Notes: generated by a model not told the origin, from the letters alone. A stretch of 64,000 bases of DNA from Wenjunlia tyrosinilytica (GCF_014646055.1 NZ_BMMS01000019.1:62001-126000); one strand, 5' to 3'. Shown: positions 34,750 to 46,888, counted from the stretch's first letter. Numbers and translations: made by a program.

Positions 34750-37065
34750 CTAGAAGGTGAGCTTCCAGCTGTCGATGTAGCCGGTGTCGAACGAGTACAC
34801 GTCCTGGACCCGCAGCTTCCAGACGCCGTTGGCGGCTTCACTGGAGGCGTTCACGGTGTAGGTCGTGATCACGTTGTCGGCGGAGTCGCTCGCGCTGGAG
34901 TTCTTCAGCCGGTAGGCGGACCCGTCGGGGGCGACCAGGTCGATGACGAGGTCACCGCGCCAGGTGTGCTTGATGTCCACACCCACCTGGAGGTTGGAGG
35001 GGGCGCTCCCGGTACGGCCGCTGACCGTGATCGGGGACTCCACCGCCGCGCCCGCGTCGGGGATGTTGACGTTGTTGGTGTTCTCGAAGACGTTGCCGCC
35101 GCCGACCGGGTTGACCGTCCAGGTGAACGAGGCGGTGCCGGTCTTGGCCTGGGAGTCGGTCACCGTGACGGTCACATTGCTGGTGCCCGCGGTGGTCGGG
35201 GTCCCGGAGATCAGACCGGTCGAGGAGTTGATCGACAGGCCGGCGGGCAGCCCGGTGGCCGAGTAGCTCAGGGCGCCGGGGTTGGTGCTGGTCGCCTGGA
35301 TCTGCAGGCCGGCGGCCTGGCCCACGGTGCCGGTCTGGTTGCCCGGGTTGGTGACCGAGACACCGCTGACGATGCGGCTGCCGACACCGATGCCCGCGAA
35401 CGCGTTGGCCACGTTGTTGTAGCTGGTGCTGCCGTTGCCGAACAGGTCGGCGGCGGCCTTCAGCGCCTGGGTGCGGGCGTCCGCGTAGTTGCTGTTGGAC
35501 GTCAGGTACGACGACAGGGCCTTGAACCAGACCTTCTCGGCGTTGGCGCGGCCGATGCCGGTGACCGGCTGGCCGTCCTTGGTCGGGCTGTCGTAGTGGA
35601 CCCCGTTGATGTCCTTGGGGCCGCTGCCCTCGGACGCCAGGTAGAACCAGTGGTTGATCGGGCCCGACGAGTAGTGCACGTCGATGCCGCCGATGCCGGA
35701 GTACCAGCTGTCGGGCGAGGTGCCGTCGCGGCTGGGCTTGTCCTGGTAGCGCAGCGGGGTGCCGTCGCCGTTGATGTCGATCTTCTCGCCGATGAGGTAG
35801 TCGCCGACGTCCTTGCTGTTGTTGGCGTAGAACTCGACGGCGCTGGCGAAGATGTCGCTGGTGCCCTCGTTCAGGCCGCCGGACTCTCCGCTGTAGACCA
35901 GCTTGGCGGTGGCCGCGGTCACGCCGTGGGTCATCTCGTGGCCGGCGACGTCGATGGACGTCAGAGGCTTGGCGTTGCCCGAGCCGTCACCGTAGGTCAT
36001 GCAGAAGCAGGAGTCGCTCCAGAACGCGTTCACGTAGGCGTTGCCGTAGTGGACACGCGAGTAGGCGCCGACGCCGTCCCCGCGGATGCCGCTGCGGCCG
36101 TGCACATTCTTGTAGTAGTCCCAGGTCAGGGCCGCGCCGTAGTGGGCGTCGACACCCGTGCTGGCCGCGTCGCTGTTGGTCCCGTTGCCCCATACGTCGT
36201 CGGCGTCGGTGAACAGCGTGCCGGTTCCGGAGCTGCCGTGGTTGAGGTTGTAGGTCTTGTGGGCACCGCGTGCGGTGTCGTTCATCTGGTACGTGCTGCC
36301 GGACTGCGCCGTGCCGATGGTCACCTGGCCGCTGTAGATGCTGTTACCGGTGCCCTGCTTGACGCCCTGGTACTCGTACAGCTTGGCGCCGGTGGTGGCG
36401 TCGGTGATGACGTGCAGCTGGCTCGGGGTGCCGTCGTCCTGGAAGCCGCCGACGACCGTCTCCCATGCGAGGGTCGGCACACCGCGGGCGGCCCAGATCA
36501 CCTTGCGCGGCGCGCGGTCGGCGCTCGCCTTCTTGGCGCCCTGGGAGCGGGCCGACTTCAGCGCCGCCGCCTGCGCCTTGGCCGCCGTGTACGCGGCGGT
36601 GGTCGAGGGGACCTTGATGGTGGCGTTGGTCGCCCTGGTGACCGACTTGGTGGCCCCGCTGCTCGCGCGGTGCACGATCAGGTCGCCACCGAGGACGGGC
36701 AGTCCGTCGTAGGTGCGGTTGTACCGCGTGTGGGTCGTCCCGTCGGCGTCCTTGACGACGTCGGTGACGATGAGCTTCTCCTTGCCGCCGAGGCGCAGGG
36801 CCTTGGCGGTGTCGGCCTTGGTCTCGTTGGCCGACCGCAGGAGCTCGGCGCGGTGCGCCGGGGTGAGCTTGAGCGGCAGGGCCCCGGCCCTGACCTTTTC
36901 CACGACCTTTTGCGGCTGGGCGCGGCCGCCCGGCCTGGCGCCGGCCGGCGCCGACTGGACACCCACGGCGAGCAGGGCGGTCACGGCGACGAGTGCGCCC
37001 GCGGCGGTGCGGCGTGAAGCCGAGGTTCTGCCGCCGGGCATGGTGGAGCGGGAGGATCGTCTCAC
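34750..37065 (-). CDS. Secreted M4 (thermolysin-like) neutral metalloprotease
   Basis: A 771-residue exported zinc endopeptidase. The signal peptide covers about residues 1-43. The propeptide (FTP and PepSY-type, about 50-225) is followed by the M4 catalytic domain (about 235-560). Its zinc ligands are His376 and His380 in HEMTH, and Glu400 in GLNEGTSD; the catalytic residue is Glu377. A He_PIG-type Ig-like domain follows (about 565-655; LSYSATGLPAGLSINSSTGL). A C-terminal proprotein-convertase P-domain covers about 660-771 (HTWRGDLVIDLVAPDGS). Start GTG 37065 has AAGGAG about 11 bases upstream; ATG 37041 is an alternative. Likely a nutrient-scavenging protease. Confidence 0.93.
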   Translation of the reverse strand: MRRSSRSTMPGGRTSASRRTAAGALVAVTALLAVGVQSAPAGARPGGRAQPQKVVEKVRAGALPLKLTPAHRAELLRSANETKADTAKALRLGGKEKLIVTDVVKDADGTTHTRYNRTYDGLPVLGGDLIVHRASSGATKSVTRATNATIKVPSTTAAYTAAKAQAAALKSARSQGAKKASADRAPRKVIWAARGVPTLAWETVVGGFQDDGTPSQLHVITDATTGAKLYEYQGVKQGTGNSIYSGQVTIGTAQSGSTYQMNDTARGAHKTYNLNHGSSGTGTLFTDADDVWGNGTNSDAASTGVDAHYGAALTWDYYKNVHGRSGIRGDGVGAYSRVHYGNAYVNAFWSDSCFCMTYGDGSGNAKPLTSIDVAGHEMTHGVTAATAKLVYSGESGGLNEGTSDIFASAVEFYANNSKDVGDYLIGEKIDINGDGTPLRYQDKPSRDGTSPDSWYSGIGGIDVHYSSGPINHWFYLASEGSGPKDINGVHYDSPTKDGQPVTGIGRANAEKVWFKALSSYLTSNSNYADARTQALKAAADLFGNGSTSYNNVANAFAGIGVGSRIVSGVSVTNPGNQTGTVGQAAGLQIQATSTNPGALSYSATGLPAGLSINSSTGLISGTPTTAGTSNVTVTVTDSQAKTGTASFTWTVNPVGGGNVFENTNNVNIPDAGAAVESPITVSGRTGSAPSNLQVGVDIKHTWRGDLVIDLVAPDGSAYRLKNSSASDSADNVITTYTVNASSEAANGVWKLRVQDVYSFDTGYIDSWKLTF

Positions 37066-37422
37066 TCGGACTCAATCTCCTTCTGCATCGGTCACGCTGT
37101 CGTGACCGTGTGAGGAACCGGCTCCGGCAGGGTGTGCCGTCCGGGCAGAGCGATGAGCACGGTGCGGAAAGTGCGAACTGCGGAATCGGCCTCCGGCGGC
37201 GGGAGTGAGGTTCCCGCCAGTCGGCCGAAGGAAGCCTGCCACCGATGGGGCACTTCTGTCAGGAGCGCGACAAAAATTGGCCGTATTGCGTCAGACGCTC
37301 TTGCGAACGGGCAGCTCAGGCTGGCACTGTCCGTTGTGCTGTTGCCTGGGTTCGGATAACGGAACGCCGCACGGGTTCGAAATGGGCTCGAACACAGTCT
37401 GAACAGCCGTACGGAAGAGGGT
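37066..37422. other. 357-bp region upstream of the M4 protease
   Basis: Contains the protease promoter, not identified to hexamers, and ends at a GGTCTAGACC palindrome (37420-37429) that overlaps the stop of the ABC gene. No gene is seen. Confidence 0.5.
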
Positions 37423-37431
37423 CTAGACCAG
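37418..37431. promoter_or_regulatory. DasR-like dre half-consensus palindrome
   Basis: The core GGTCTAGACC and right flank AG agree with the DasR consensus (A(C/G)TGGTCTAGACCA(G/C)T), but the left flank does not. It overlaps the stop codon of the ABC gene, about 355 bp upstream of the protease start. This is a weak candidate. Confidence 0.3.
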
Positions 37432-39345
37432 ACTGTCGCGCCACGCCCTGTGCAGCGTCGCGAACCGTCCGGTTCCACCGATCAGCTCCGCCGGCCGCCC
37501 GTCCTCGACGATCCGCCCCGCGTCCATCACCAGCACCCGGTCGGCGATCTCCACGGTCGACAGCCGGTGCGCGACGATGACCGCCGTACGGCCGGCGAGC
37601 ACCGTGTGCATGGCCCGCTGCACCGCCCGTTCACCCGGGATGTCCAGCGACGACGTCGCCTCGTCCAGGATCAGCACCGCCGGGTCCGCCAGCAGTGCCC
37701 GCGCGAACGCCACCAACTGGCGCTGACCCGCGGAGATGCGCCCGCCGCGCTTGCGGACATCCGTGTCGAATCCCTCCGGCAGCGCGGCGATGAAGTCGAA
37801 CGCGCCGATCGCCCGCGCCGCCTCCTCGACCTGCTCGCGGGTGGCGTCCGGGCGGCCCACCGCGATGTTCTCGGCGACCGTCCCCGAGAACAGGAACGAC
37901 TCCTGAGTCACCATCACCACCCCCCGGCGCAGCTCCGGGGTCTCCAGGTCTCTCAGGTCCACGCCGTCGAGCCGGACCCGCCCGCCCGTGGGGTCGTAGA
38001 AGCGCACCAGGAGCTTGGCCAGCGTGGACTTGCCCGCGCCGGTCGCCCCCACCACCGCGACCGTCTGCCCCGCCGGGATCTTCAGATCGAAGCGCGGCAG
38101 CACCTCGACGCCCTCGCGGTAGGCGAACCGGACCCCGTCGAAGACGACCTCCCGGCCGGGCTCCTCGCCCTGGGGCGCTGGCAGTGGCACCGGCTGCCGC
38201 GGCTCCGGCACGGCGGGACGGTTGGCCAGCAGCGCGGCGATCTTGTCGAGCGCGGCCGCCGCCGACTGATAGCTGTTCAGGAACATCCCCAGCCGGTCCA
38301 CCGGGTCGTACAGGCGGCGCAGATAGAGCACGAAGGCCGCCATCACACCCAGCTCCAGACCGCCGTCCGCCACCCGGTAGGCGCCCCAGACGAGGATCGC
38401 GGCGATCACGGCATTGGCCATGGTCCGCGCGCTGACCACGAAACGCGCCATCTCCAGGGCCGAGTCGCCGTTGGCCCGGCGGTAGGCGCTGTTGAGCCGG
38501 TGGAACTCCTTGTCGTTCGCCTCCTCGCGGCGGAAAGCCTGCACCGGCCGGATCCCGTTCATCGTCTCGGTGAACCGCACGATCACCGAGGCCACCGCCG
38601 TACGGGTGCGCCGGTAGACCTCCCGGGTGCGGCGGCGGAAGGACCGGGCGATGAAGTACAGCGGCACGAAGGAGGCCGCCGCCGCCGCCCCCAGCTCCCA
38701 GTCCAGCGCAAGGAGGACGACCGAGATGTAGACCGCCGACAGCGCCACTTGGATCAGTTCCTCGAGCCCCTCGGACAGCAGCTCGCGCAGCGCGTCCACA
38801 TCGCTCGTCGCCCGCGCGATGATCCGGCCGGAGGTGTAGCGCTCGTGGAAGTCCAGGCTCAGCGCCTGGGCATGGCGGAAGATCCTTCCCCGCAGGTCGA
38901 GCAGGACATCCTGGCTGACCCGGGCGGACACCCGGATGAACAGGGCCTGGAGCAGCCCGGAGGCGAGAGCGCAGACGATGTAGACGCAGACCACCGCGAT
39001 CAGCGGGCCGGAGTCGTCGCGCCGCAGGGCCGGGATCGCCCGGTCGATGGCGAACGCCACCAGCAGGGGCCCGGCCAGGACCGCGGCCTGCTGGAGCAGG
39101 ATGACCCCCATCGCCAGCGCGGTGCGCCACTTGTGCGGGCGCAGGAGCGAGCCCAGCAGGGCCCGGGAGACCCCGGGGGGTGACGGGTGCTCGTCGGTGT
39201 CGTCGTCGGGAGCGGCGGGTGGCGGTGTCCCCGGGGACCGCGCGGGTTCGCGATGGGGAGCCTCTGGAGCCTGAACGGTCTGCGCCGGCCGGCCGTCGGC
39301 AAGGGCGCTGCCGTCCTCCTCGGGCGGTTCGGTGACGGTGGTCAT
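37423..39345 (-). CDS. ABC exporter subunit, catalytically intact NBD
   Basis: A 640-residue fused TMD-NBD half-transporter of the type IV (ABCB-like) exporter group. After a Pro-rich N-terminus (1-60) come six membrane helices (about 70-350) and the nucleotide-binding domain. Walker A is GATGAGKST, the Q-loop region is VMVTQESFLFSGTVAENI, the signature is RISAGQRQ (degenerate LSGGQ), and Walker B is VLILDEATSSLD with the catalytic Glu; the switch is AHRLST. The start overlaps the stop of the upstream half-transporter by ATGA, so the two form a heterodimer. The substrate is unknown; lipids, peptides and drugs are all possible. Confidence 0.92.
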   Translation of the reverse strand: MTTVTEPPEEDGSALADGRPAQTVQAPEAPHREPARSPGTPPPAAPDDDTDEHPSPPGVSRALLGSLLRPHKWRTALAMGVILLQQAAVLAGPLLVAFAIDRAIPALRRDDSGPLIAVVCVYIVCALASGLLQALFIRVSARVSQDVLLDLRGRIFRHAQALSLDFHERYTSGRIIARATSDVDALRELLSEGLEELIQVALSAVYISVVLLALDWELGAAAAASFVPLYFIARSFRRRTREVYRRTRTAVASVIVRFTETMNGIRPVQAFRREEANDKEFHRLNSAYRRANGDSALEMARFVVSARTMANAVIAAILVWGAYRVADGGLELGVMAAFVLYLRRLYDPVDRLGMFLNSYQSAAAALDKIAALLANRPAVPEPRQPVPLPAPQGEEPGREVVFDGVRFAYREGVEVLPRFDLKIPAGQTVAVVGATGAGKSTLAKLLVRFYDPTGGRVRLDGVDLRDLETPELRRGVVMVTQESFLFSGTVAENIAVGRPDATREQVEEAARAIGAFDFIAALPEGFDTDVRKRGGRISAGQRQLVAFARALLADPAVLILDEATSSLDIPGERAVQRAMHTVLAGRTAVIVAHRLSTVEIADRVLVMDAGRIVEDGRPAELIGGTGRFATLHRAWRDSLV

Positions 39346-41225
39346 CGGATGGGGCTCCTCTCACCGGACATCAGTTCGCGGTAGGCGGGAGAGCTGTCGA
39401 GGAGTTCATGGTGGGTTCCGACCGTCGAGATCCGGCCATTGGAGAGCAGGGCGACACGGTCGGCGAGGAGCACCGTGGACGGCCGGTGGGCCACCACGAG
39501 GGCCGTGGTCGTCGCCAGCACCTGCCGCAGCGCGCCCTCGACCAGTGCCTCGGTGTGCACATCGAGCGCGGACAGCGGATCGTCGAGCACCAGGAACCTC
39601 GGCTGCCCCACCACCGCCCGCGCCAGGGCGAGCCGCTGGCGCTGCCCCCCGGACAGGCTCAGGCCCTGCTCGCCGACCTCGGTGTCGAGCCCCTGGGGCA
39701 GCCCGTGCGCAAAGTCGGCCTGAGAGGTGGTCAGGGCCTTGTGCAGCGCCGCCTCCCCGGCACCGGGCGCCCCCATGGCGACGTTCTCCCGGACGGTGGC
39801 CGAAAAGAGGGTGGGCTCCTCGAAGGCGACCGCGACCAGCTTCCGCAGCCGGTGCCGGGGGAGCTCGGCGATGTCCACTCCGTCGAGGGTGATCCGGCCG
39901 CCGGTCGCCTCGTACAGCCGGGGCAGCAGCGCGGTCAGTGTCGTCTTGCCGCAGCCGGTGGCACCGACGAGCGCCATCGTCTCGCCGCTCCTGATGTGGA
40001 GGTCCACACCCGTCAGCAGATCCGGCGACCCCTCGGGGGCGTCGGGGTAGCGGAAGCGCACCCCCTCGAACCGGATGCCGTCGGGCGCGGCCGGGGCCTT
40101 CGGTGTGCGGGGGGACCTGGGTGGGTCCGCGGCCATCGGCGTTCCCCCGGTGTCCGCGGTGTCGGCGGTGTCTCCGGTGTCCCCGGTGTCGGCGATGTCT
40201 CCGGTGTCCCCGGTCTCCGGCGCGTCCGGGGTCGTGGGGGTGTCCATGACCTCGAAATACCGGTCGGCGGCCGAGGCGGCGTCATTGCTGTACGCCAGCA
40301 GCCACCCCAGTGACTCCACCGGCCAGCGCAGCGCCAGGGCCGTGGTCAGGAACGCGACCAGTGTGCCCGCCGTCAGCTCTCCGTCCGCCACCCGCGTGGC
40401 ACCGATCGCCAGCGCCGAGCCGATCGCCACCTCGGGCAGCGTCATGATGACGGCCCAGATATCGGCGAGCAGCTCGGCCTTCCTCAGCTCGGTGGTCCTC
40501 AGCTCCCGGCTGCGCCGCCAGAAGTCCCGGGCCATGCTGCGGTGACGGCCGAACGACTTGATGACCCGGATGCCGAGCACCGACTCCTCGACCACGGTGG
40601 CGAGGTCGCCCGCCTGGTCCTGTGCCTTGCGGGCGGCGAGCGCGTACCGGGTCTCGAAGTAGGAGCACAGCACGACCAGCGGCGCGGTCGGCAGGAGCAG
40701 GACGAGGCCCAGCAGCCAGTCCTGGCTGAGCAGGACGACGATGCCGACGACGAACGTGACCGCGTTGACGAGCAGGAACACCAGCGGGAAGACCAGGAAG
40801 AGCCGCAGCACGGACAGATCGCTGGTCGCCCTGGAGAGCAGCTGCCCGGACGCCCAGCGGTCGTGGAACGAGGTCGGCAGCCGCTGCAGATGCCGGTACA
40901 GGTCCGCGCGCATCGACGCCTCGACCCCGGCGAGCGGGCGGGCCACCAGCCATCGCCGCACACCGAACAGCCCCGCCTCCGCGAGGCCCAGCAGGAGCAC
41001 CAGCGCCGCCGGCCACCACACCCCGCCCGGATCGCCGTGTGCCACGGGCCCGTCGACGATCTCCTTGAGCACCAGGGGAATGACCAGTCCGACGCAGGAG
41101 GCGACCGTCGCCACGGCAGCCGAGGCCAGCAGGCGCACGCGGACCGGGCGGACATAGGGCCGCAGACGCAGCAGGGAGCGGACGGGGGAGCGTTTGGAGG
41201 GAAGGTGCGACGGATTCCTGGACAT
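39342..41225 (-). CDS. ABC exporter subunit, degenerate NBD
   Basis: A 627-residue partner half-transporter with six helices (about 20-310) and an NBD. Walker A is GATGCGKTT and the signature is intact (SLSGGQRQR). Walker B is FLVLDDPLSALD, where Asp replaces the catalytic Glu, and the switch region is AHRPST. Complementary defects in the two subunits (poor signature in one, poor Walker B in the other) are typical of heterodimeric exporters with one weak ATP site. The linker between TMD and NBD (about 331-365) is a Thr/Asp/Gly repeat. ATG 41225 lacks a clear ribosome binding site. A TAAGCT element just upstream would allow a very short leader or leaderless mRNA. Confidence 0.9.
   Translation of the reverse strand: MSRNPSHLPSKRSPVRSLLRLRPYVRPVRVRLLASAAVATVASCVGLVIPLVLKEIVDGPVAHGDPGGVWWPAALVLLLGLAEAGLFGVRRWLVARPLAGVEASMRADLYRHLQRLPTSFHDRWASGQLLSRATSDLSVLRLFLVFPLVFLLVNAVTFVVGIVVLLSQDWLLGLVLLLPTAPLVVLCSYFETRYALAARKAQDQAGDLATVVEESVLGIRVIKSFGRHRSMARDFWRRSRELRTTELRKAELLADIWAVIMTLPEVAIGSALAIGATRVADGELTAGTLVAFLTTALALRWPVESLGWLLAYSNDAASAADRYFEVMDTPTTPDAPETGDTGDIADTGDTGDTADTADTGGTPMAADPPRSPRTPKAPAAPDGIRFEGVRFRYPDAPEGSPDLLTGVDLHIRSGETMALVGATGCGKTTLTALLPRLYEATGGRITLDGVDIAELPRHRLRKLVAVAFEEPTLFSATVRENVAMGAPGAGEAALHKALTTSQADFAHGLPQGLDTEVGEQGLSLSGGQRQRLALARAVVGQPRFLVLDDPLSALDVHTEALVEGALRQVLATTTALVVAHRPSTVLLADRVALLSNGRISTVGTHHELLDSSPAYRELMSGERSPIR
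40125..40250 (-). repeat. Low-complexity coding repeat in ABC linker
   Basis: GTGTC(C/G)GCGGT/GGTGTCTCCGGT-type units repeat in frame and encode TGDTGD/TADTADT modules between the membrane and ATPase domains. Confidence 0.8.
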
Positions 41226-41398
41226 CACGTGCGAGCTTAGGGAACGGTACTGACACTCCTCATCTGCTTTTCCCGCCGCGTCCGGCGGGCGCGGCACGGG
41301 CCCGGCCGTGGCGCGGGCACGGCGCCCCTGCCGGGCCCGTGTGCCCGAAGCGCCCCGAGCGCCGTCGCACCCCCGCCCCGCCTCACCGCCTCACCGCC

Positions 41399-43744
<2,346 letters not shown>

Positions 43745-43918
43745 CGGCTCGACCTCCCGCGGCTCGCAGCGGCCCGCCCGCCGCGGCCCCGTACGCAGCA
43801 TGCGGCGCCGCTTCTCCACCAACTACTTCCCGGAACGAGTGCAAGTGTCACGTTTCCTCATCGGAGGGGCGGTCGTTGACACCGGAGGGAGATGCTTCGG
43901 CCGAGAGGTAGAGAGCCA

Positions 43919-45160
43919 GTGGAGGCAGTGGGAGGCGCCCGCGGGGCCGTGCTGCGTGTGGCCGTCGGACTGGCGTTGTTGCTGGTCACGGCGTGCGGGG
44001 ACCTGGGTGGCCGGGCGCACACGGAGGCACGTCCTCAGGTGTCGCGGGCCGTGGTGAAGGTCACGCCGGGAAACGCGACCGAGAATGTGGCCCCCGCGGA
44101 CGAGCTGAGGGTCGACGCGATTCACGGTGAGCTCACCCGGGTGGCGGTACGCGGCTCCGACGGCCGGGTGGTTCCGGGGCGGTTCAGCCGGGACCGCCGC
44201 AGCTGGCTGCCGGACCACCCGCCGGCGCTGGCGACCGCGTACACGGTGGACGCCGTGGCCGTGGACGCGAGCGGCCGGGAGGCGGCGAGGCACTCCACGT
44301 TCACCACCCTCGTGCCCAAGGACACGTTCAAGGGCTTCTACACACCCGAGCACGGCTCGACCGTGGGGGTCGGGATGCCGGTGTCGGTCAGGTTCAACCG
44401 GCCGATCACCGACCGGGCGGCGGTGGAGCGCGGCATCACGGTGACGGCGGAGCCGGCCGTGGAGGTGGCCGCGCACTGGTTCGGCAACCGGCGCCTGGAC
44501 GTGCGGCCGAGGGAGTACTGGCTGCCGGGCACCAGAGTGACGCTGCGGATGCGGCTGAAGGACGTGGAGGGCGGGCCCGGGGTCTACGGCACGCAGACCA
44601 GGACCGTCCGCTTCACCGTCGGCCGCTCGATGGTGAGCACGGTGGACGCGGCCGCGCACACGATGACCGTGCGCCGCAACGGCCGTGTGGTCAAGGTTCT
44701 GCCGATCACCGCGGGCAGCCCGCGGAACACCACGTACAACGGCCGCATGGTGATCACCGACCGGTACGAGCTGACCCGGATGAACGGGGACACCGTGGGC
44801 TTCGGCGGCGAGTACGACATCCCGGATGTTCCGCACGCGATGCGCCTGACCGACTCGGGCACCTTCATCCACGGCAACTACTGGGCTCCGCAGGAGACGT
44901 TCGGCACAGCGAACGTCAGCCACGGCTGCATCGGCCTGCAGGACGTCAAGAGCGGCGACCGCGAGGCCAAGGGAGTCGTCCCCGCCGCCCGTTCCCTCAC
45001 CGGCCGCACCCCTGCGGCCTGGTTCTACACCCACTCCATGTCCGGTGACGTGGTGGAGGTGGTCAACTCGCACGACCGGACGGTGGCCGCGGACAACGGA
45101 CTCAACGGGTGGAACATGGACTGGCCGACATGGGTCGCCGGCAGTGCGCTGACGAGATGA
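43919..45160 (+). CDS. Lipoprotein L,D-transpeptidase (first of tandem pair)
   Basis: A 413-residue envelope enzyme forming 3->3 peptidoglycan cross-links. The signal and lipobox read LLLVTAC, with Cys26 as the lipidation site. Two Ig-like domains (about 45-245; PGNATENVAPADELRV, FTTLVPKDTFKGFYTPEHGS) precede the YkuD domain (about 245-380), with FIHGNYW and the catalytic S-H-G-C-I-G-L. A C-terminal cap ends GLNGWNMDWPTW. GTG 43919 (weak GAGAG site) is chosen; ATG 43892 sits too close to its GGAGGG. It is a close paralogue of the next gene and diverges from glgX. Confidence 0.92.
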   Translation: MEAVGGARGAVLRVAVGLALLLVTACGDLGGRAHTEARPQVSRAVVKVTPGNATENVAPADELRVDAIHGELTRVAVRGSDGRVVPGRFSRDRRSWLPDHPPALATAYTVDAVAVDASGREAARHSTFTTLVPKDTFKGFYTPEHGSTVGVGMPVSVRFNRPITDRAAVERGITVTAEPAVEVAAHWFGNRRLDVRPREYWLPGTRVTLRMRLKDVEGGPGVYGTQTRTVRFTVGRSMVSTVDAAAHTMTVRRNGRVVKVLPITAGSPRNTTYNGRMVITDRYELTRMNGDTVGFGGEYDIPDVPHAMRLTDSGTFIHGNYWAPQETFGTANVSHGCIGLQDVKSGDREAKGVVPAARSLTGRTPAAWFYTHSMSGDVVEVVNSHDRTVAADNGLNGWNMDWPTWVAGSALTR

Positions 45161-45418
45161 AACGTCCGCCTTTGTCCAGTCGTGCACGCGGTGGATCCGG
45201 CCACCAGACGGGCACCACGGCGTTCTTGGGACCGAACGGTGACAATCCGGCGGGCATTTGGGGCCGCGGGGTGTGGTTATCTAATCGGCGTGCGTGGTGC
45301 AAGAGGTTCTGCCCGCGCAGCACGCATGGGGGTCAGGGTGAACTCGGCCGGGAACCAACTGAGACAGGGGCGCGCACAAGCGCGGCACCGGGCGGTCGGC
45401 CGCGAGGGGAGAGACGAG

Positions 45419-46681
45419 TTGAAGCCGATACGGGCGGCGCGCGCCACAGCGCTCCGAAAGAATGCGCCGCTGGGCGCCCGCAACCGCAACGCCGCGCTGG
45501 CACTGCTGGTGGGTGCCGTGATGCTGGTGGCCACCGCGTGCGGTGGCGATGACGGCGGTGACGCCAAGGGCGGCTCGGGCGGCTCGGGCAAGGGCGGCGG
45601 CAAGAACGCCGCCTCCGCTGCCGTGGTGAACATCGTCCCCAAGAACAAGGCCGCCGACGTCGCCACCGACGGCACGCTCAAGGTGACCGCGTCCAAGGGC
45701 AAGCTCACCAGCGTCGAGGTCGCCGACGACAAGGGCGACAAGGTCCCCGGCAGGATCACCAAGGGCGGCACCGCCTGGGAGCCGTCGGAGCACCTCGGCC
45801 CCAACACCAAGTACACGGTGGACGCCGTGGCCAAGGACGCCGACGGCCGGGAGTCCGCCAAGCACTCCACCTTCACCACCGTGGTCCCCAAGGACACCTT
45901 CGTCGGCTACTTCACGCCGGAGGACGGCTCCACGGTCGGCACGGGCATGGAGGTCTCGCTCAACTTCAACCGCCCGGTCACCAACCAGAAGTCGGTCCAG
46001 CAGGCCATCACGGTCACGGCCAGCCCCTCGGTGCCCGTCAAGGGCCACTGGTTCGGCAACCAGCGCCTGGACTTCCGCCCGGAGAACTACTGGGCCAAGG
46101 GCACGAAGGTCAAGCTCAGCCTGCGTCTGAAGGGCGTCGAGGGCGCGGACGGTGTCTACGGCACCCAGTCCAAGGACGTGAACTTCACCGTCGGACGCAG
46201 CCAGGTCAGCGTGGTGGACGCCGCGAAGCACACCATGAAGGTCACCCGCGACGGCAAGCTCATCAAGACCGTGCCGATCACCGCGGGCTCTCCCTCGACG
46301 ACCACGTACAACGGCAAGATGGTCATCACCGAGAAGTACAAGGTCACCCGGATGAACGGTGACACGGTCGGCTTCGGCGGCGAGTACGACATCAAGGACG
46401 TCCCGCACGCGATGCGTCTGACCACCTCGGGCACCTTCGTCCACGGCAACTACTGGGCCGGGCCCTCGACCTTCGGCTCGGCGAACGTCAGCCACGGCTG
46501 CGTGGGCCTGCTGGACCACCGCGGCGCCAATGACGCCGGCACCCCGGCCGCGTGGTTCTACGACCAGTCGATCATCGGTGACGTGGTCGAGGTGAAGAAC
46601 TCCAAGGACAAGACGGTCGACCCGAGCAACGGGCTCAACGGCTGGAACATGTCCTGGGCGGAGTGGACAGCCGCCCAGTAG
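45419..46681 (+). CDS. Lipoprotein L,D-transpeptidase (second of tandem pair)
   Basis: A 420-residue protein with the same architecture as its neighbour. The lipobox is VATAC (about residue 41), followed by a Gly/Lys/Ser-rich spacer, two Ig-like domains and the YkuD domain with FVHGNYW and the catalytic S-H-G-C-V-G-L. The end is GLNGWNMSWAEW. Start TTG 45419 has GGGGAGAG 6 bases upstream and gives a sensible basic n-region; GTG 45341 is an alternative. It is richer in Lys and closer to the streptomycete norm than the first copy, so the first may be the diverging duplicate. A 19-bp hairpin ends the transcript. Confidence 0.92.
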   Translation: MKPIRAARATALRKNAPLGARNRNAALALLVGAVMLVATACGGDDGGDAKGGSGGSGKGGGKNAASAAVVNIVPKNKAADVATDGTLKVTASKGKLTSVEVADDKGDKVPGRITKGGTAWEPSEHLGPNTKYTVDAVAKDADGRESAKHSTFTTVVPKDTFVGYFTPEDGSTVGTGMEVSLNFNRPVTNQKSVQQAITVTASPSVPVKGHWFGNQRLDFRPENYWAKGTKVKLSLRLKGVEGADGVYGTQSKDVNFTVGRSQVSVVDAAKHTMKVTRDGKLIKTVPITAGSPSTTTYNGKMVITEKYKVTRMNGDTVGFGGEYDIKDVPHAMRLTTSGTFVHGNYWAGPSTFGSANVSHGCVGLLDHRGANDAGTPAAWFYDQSIIGDVVEVKNSKDKTVDPSNGLNGWNMSWAEWTAAQ

Positions 46682-46735
46682 TACCGCATCGGACGCGGCC
46701 GGGCCCAGGTCCCGGTCCGCCTCCCACGGGACCGC

Positions 46736-46780
46736 GAGCGCGGCCCGGCCCCGCACACGCCGCGGGGCCGGGCCGCGCTC
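46736..46780 (+). terminator. Strong hairpin terminator after the transpeptidases
   Basis: A perfect 19-bp stem: GAGCGCGGCCCGGCCCCGC (46736-46754) with GCGGGGCCGGGCCGCGCTC (46762-46780) and a 7-nt loop. Confidence 0.9.
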
Positions 46781-46888
46781 AGTTGCGCGAGACGCCGTTG
46801 TTACGCTCGCCGCGCGACGGCCCCACGTCGGCCGGCACGTGACCCAGTACGTCAGCCGGCACGTCCCCCAACGCCTTGGAGGCGCTCC

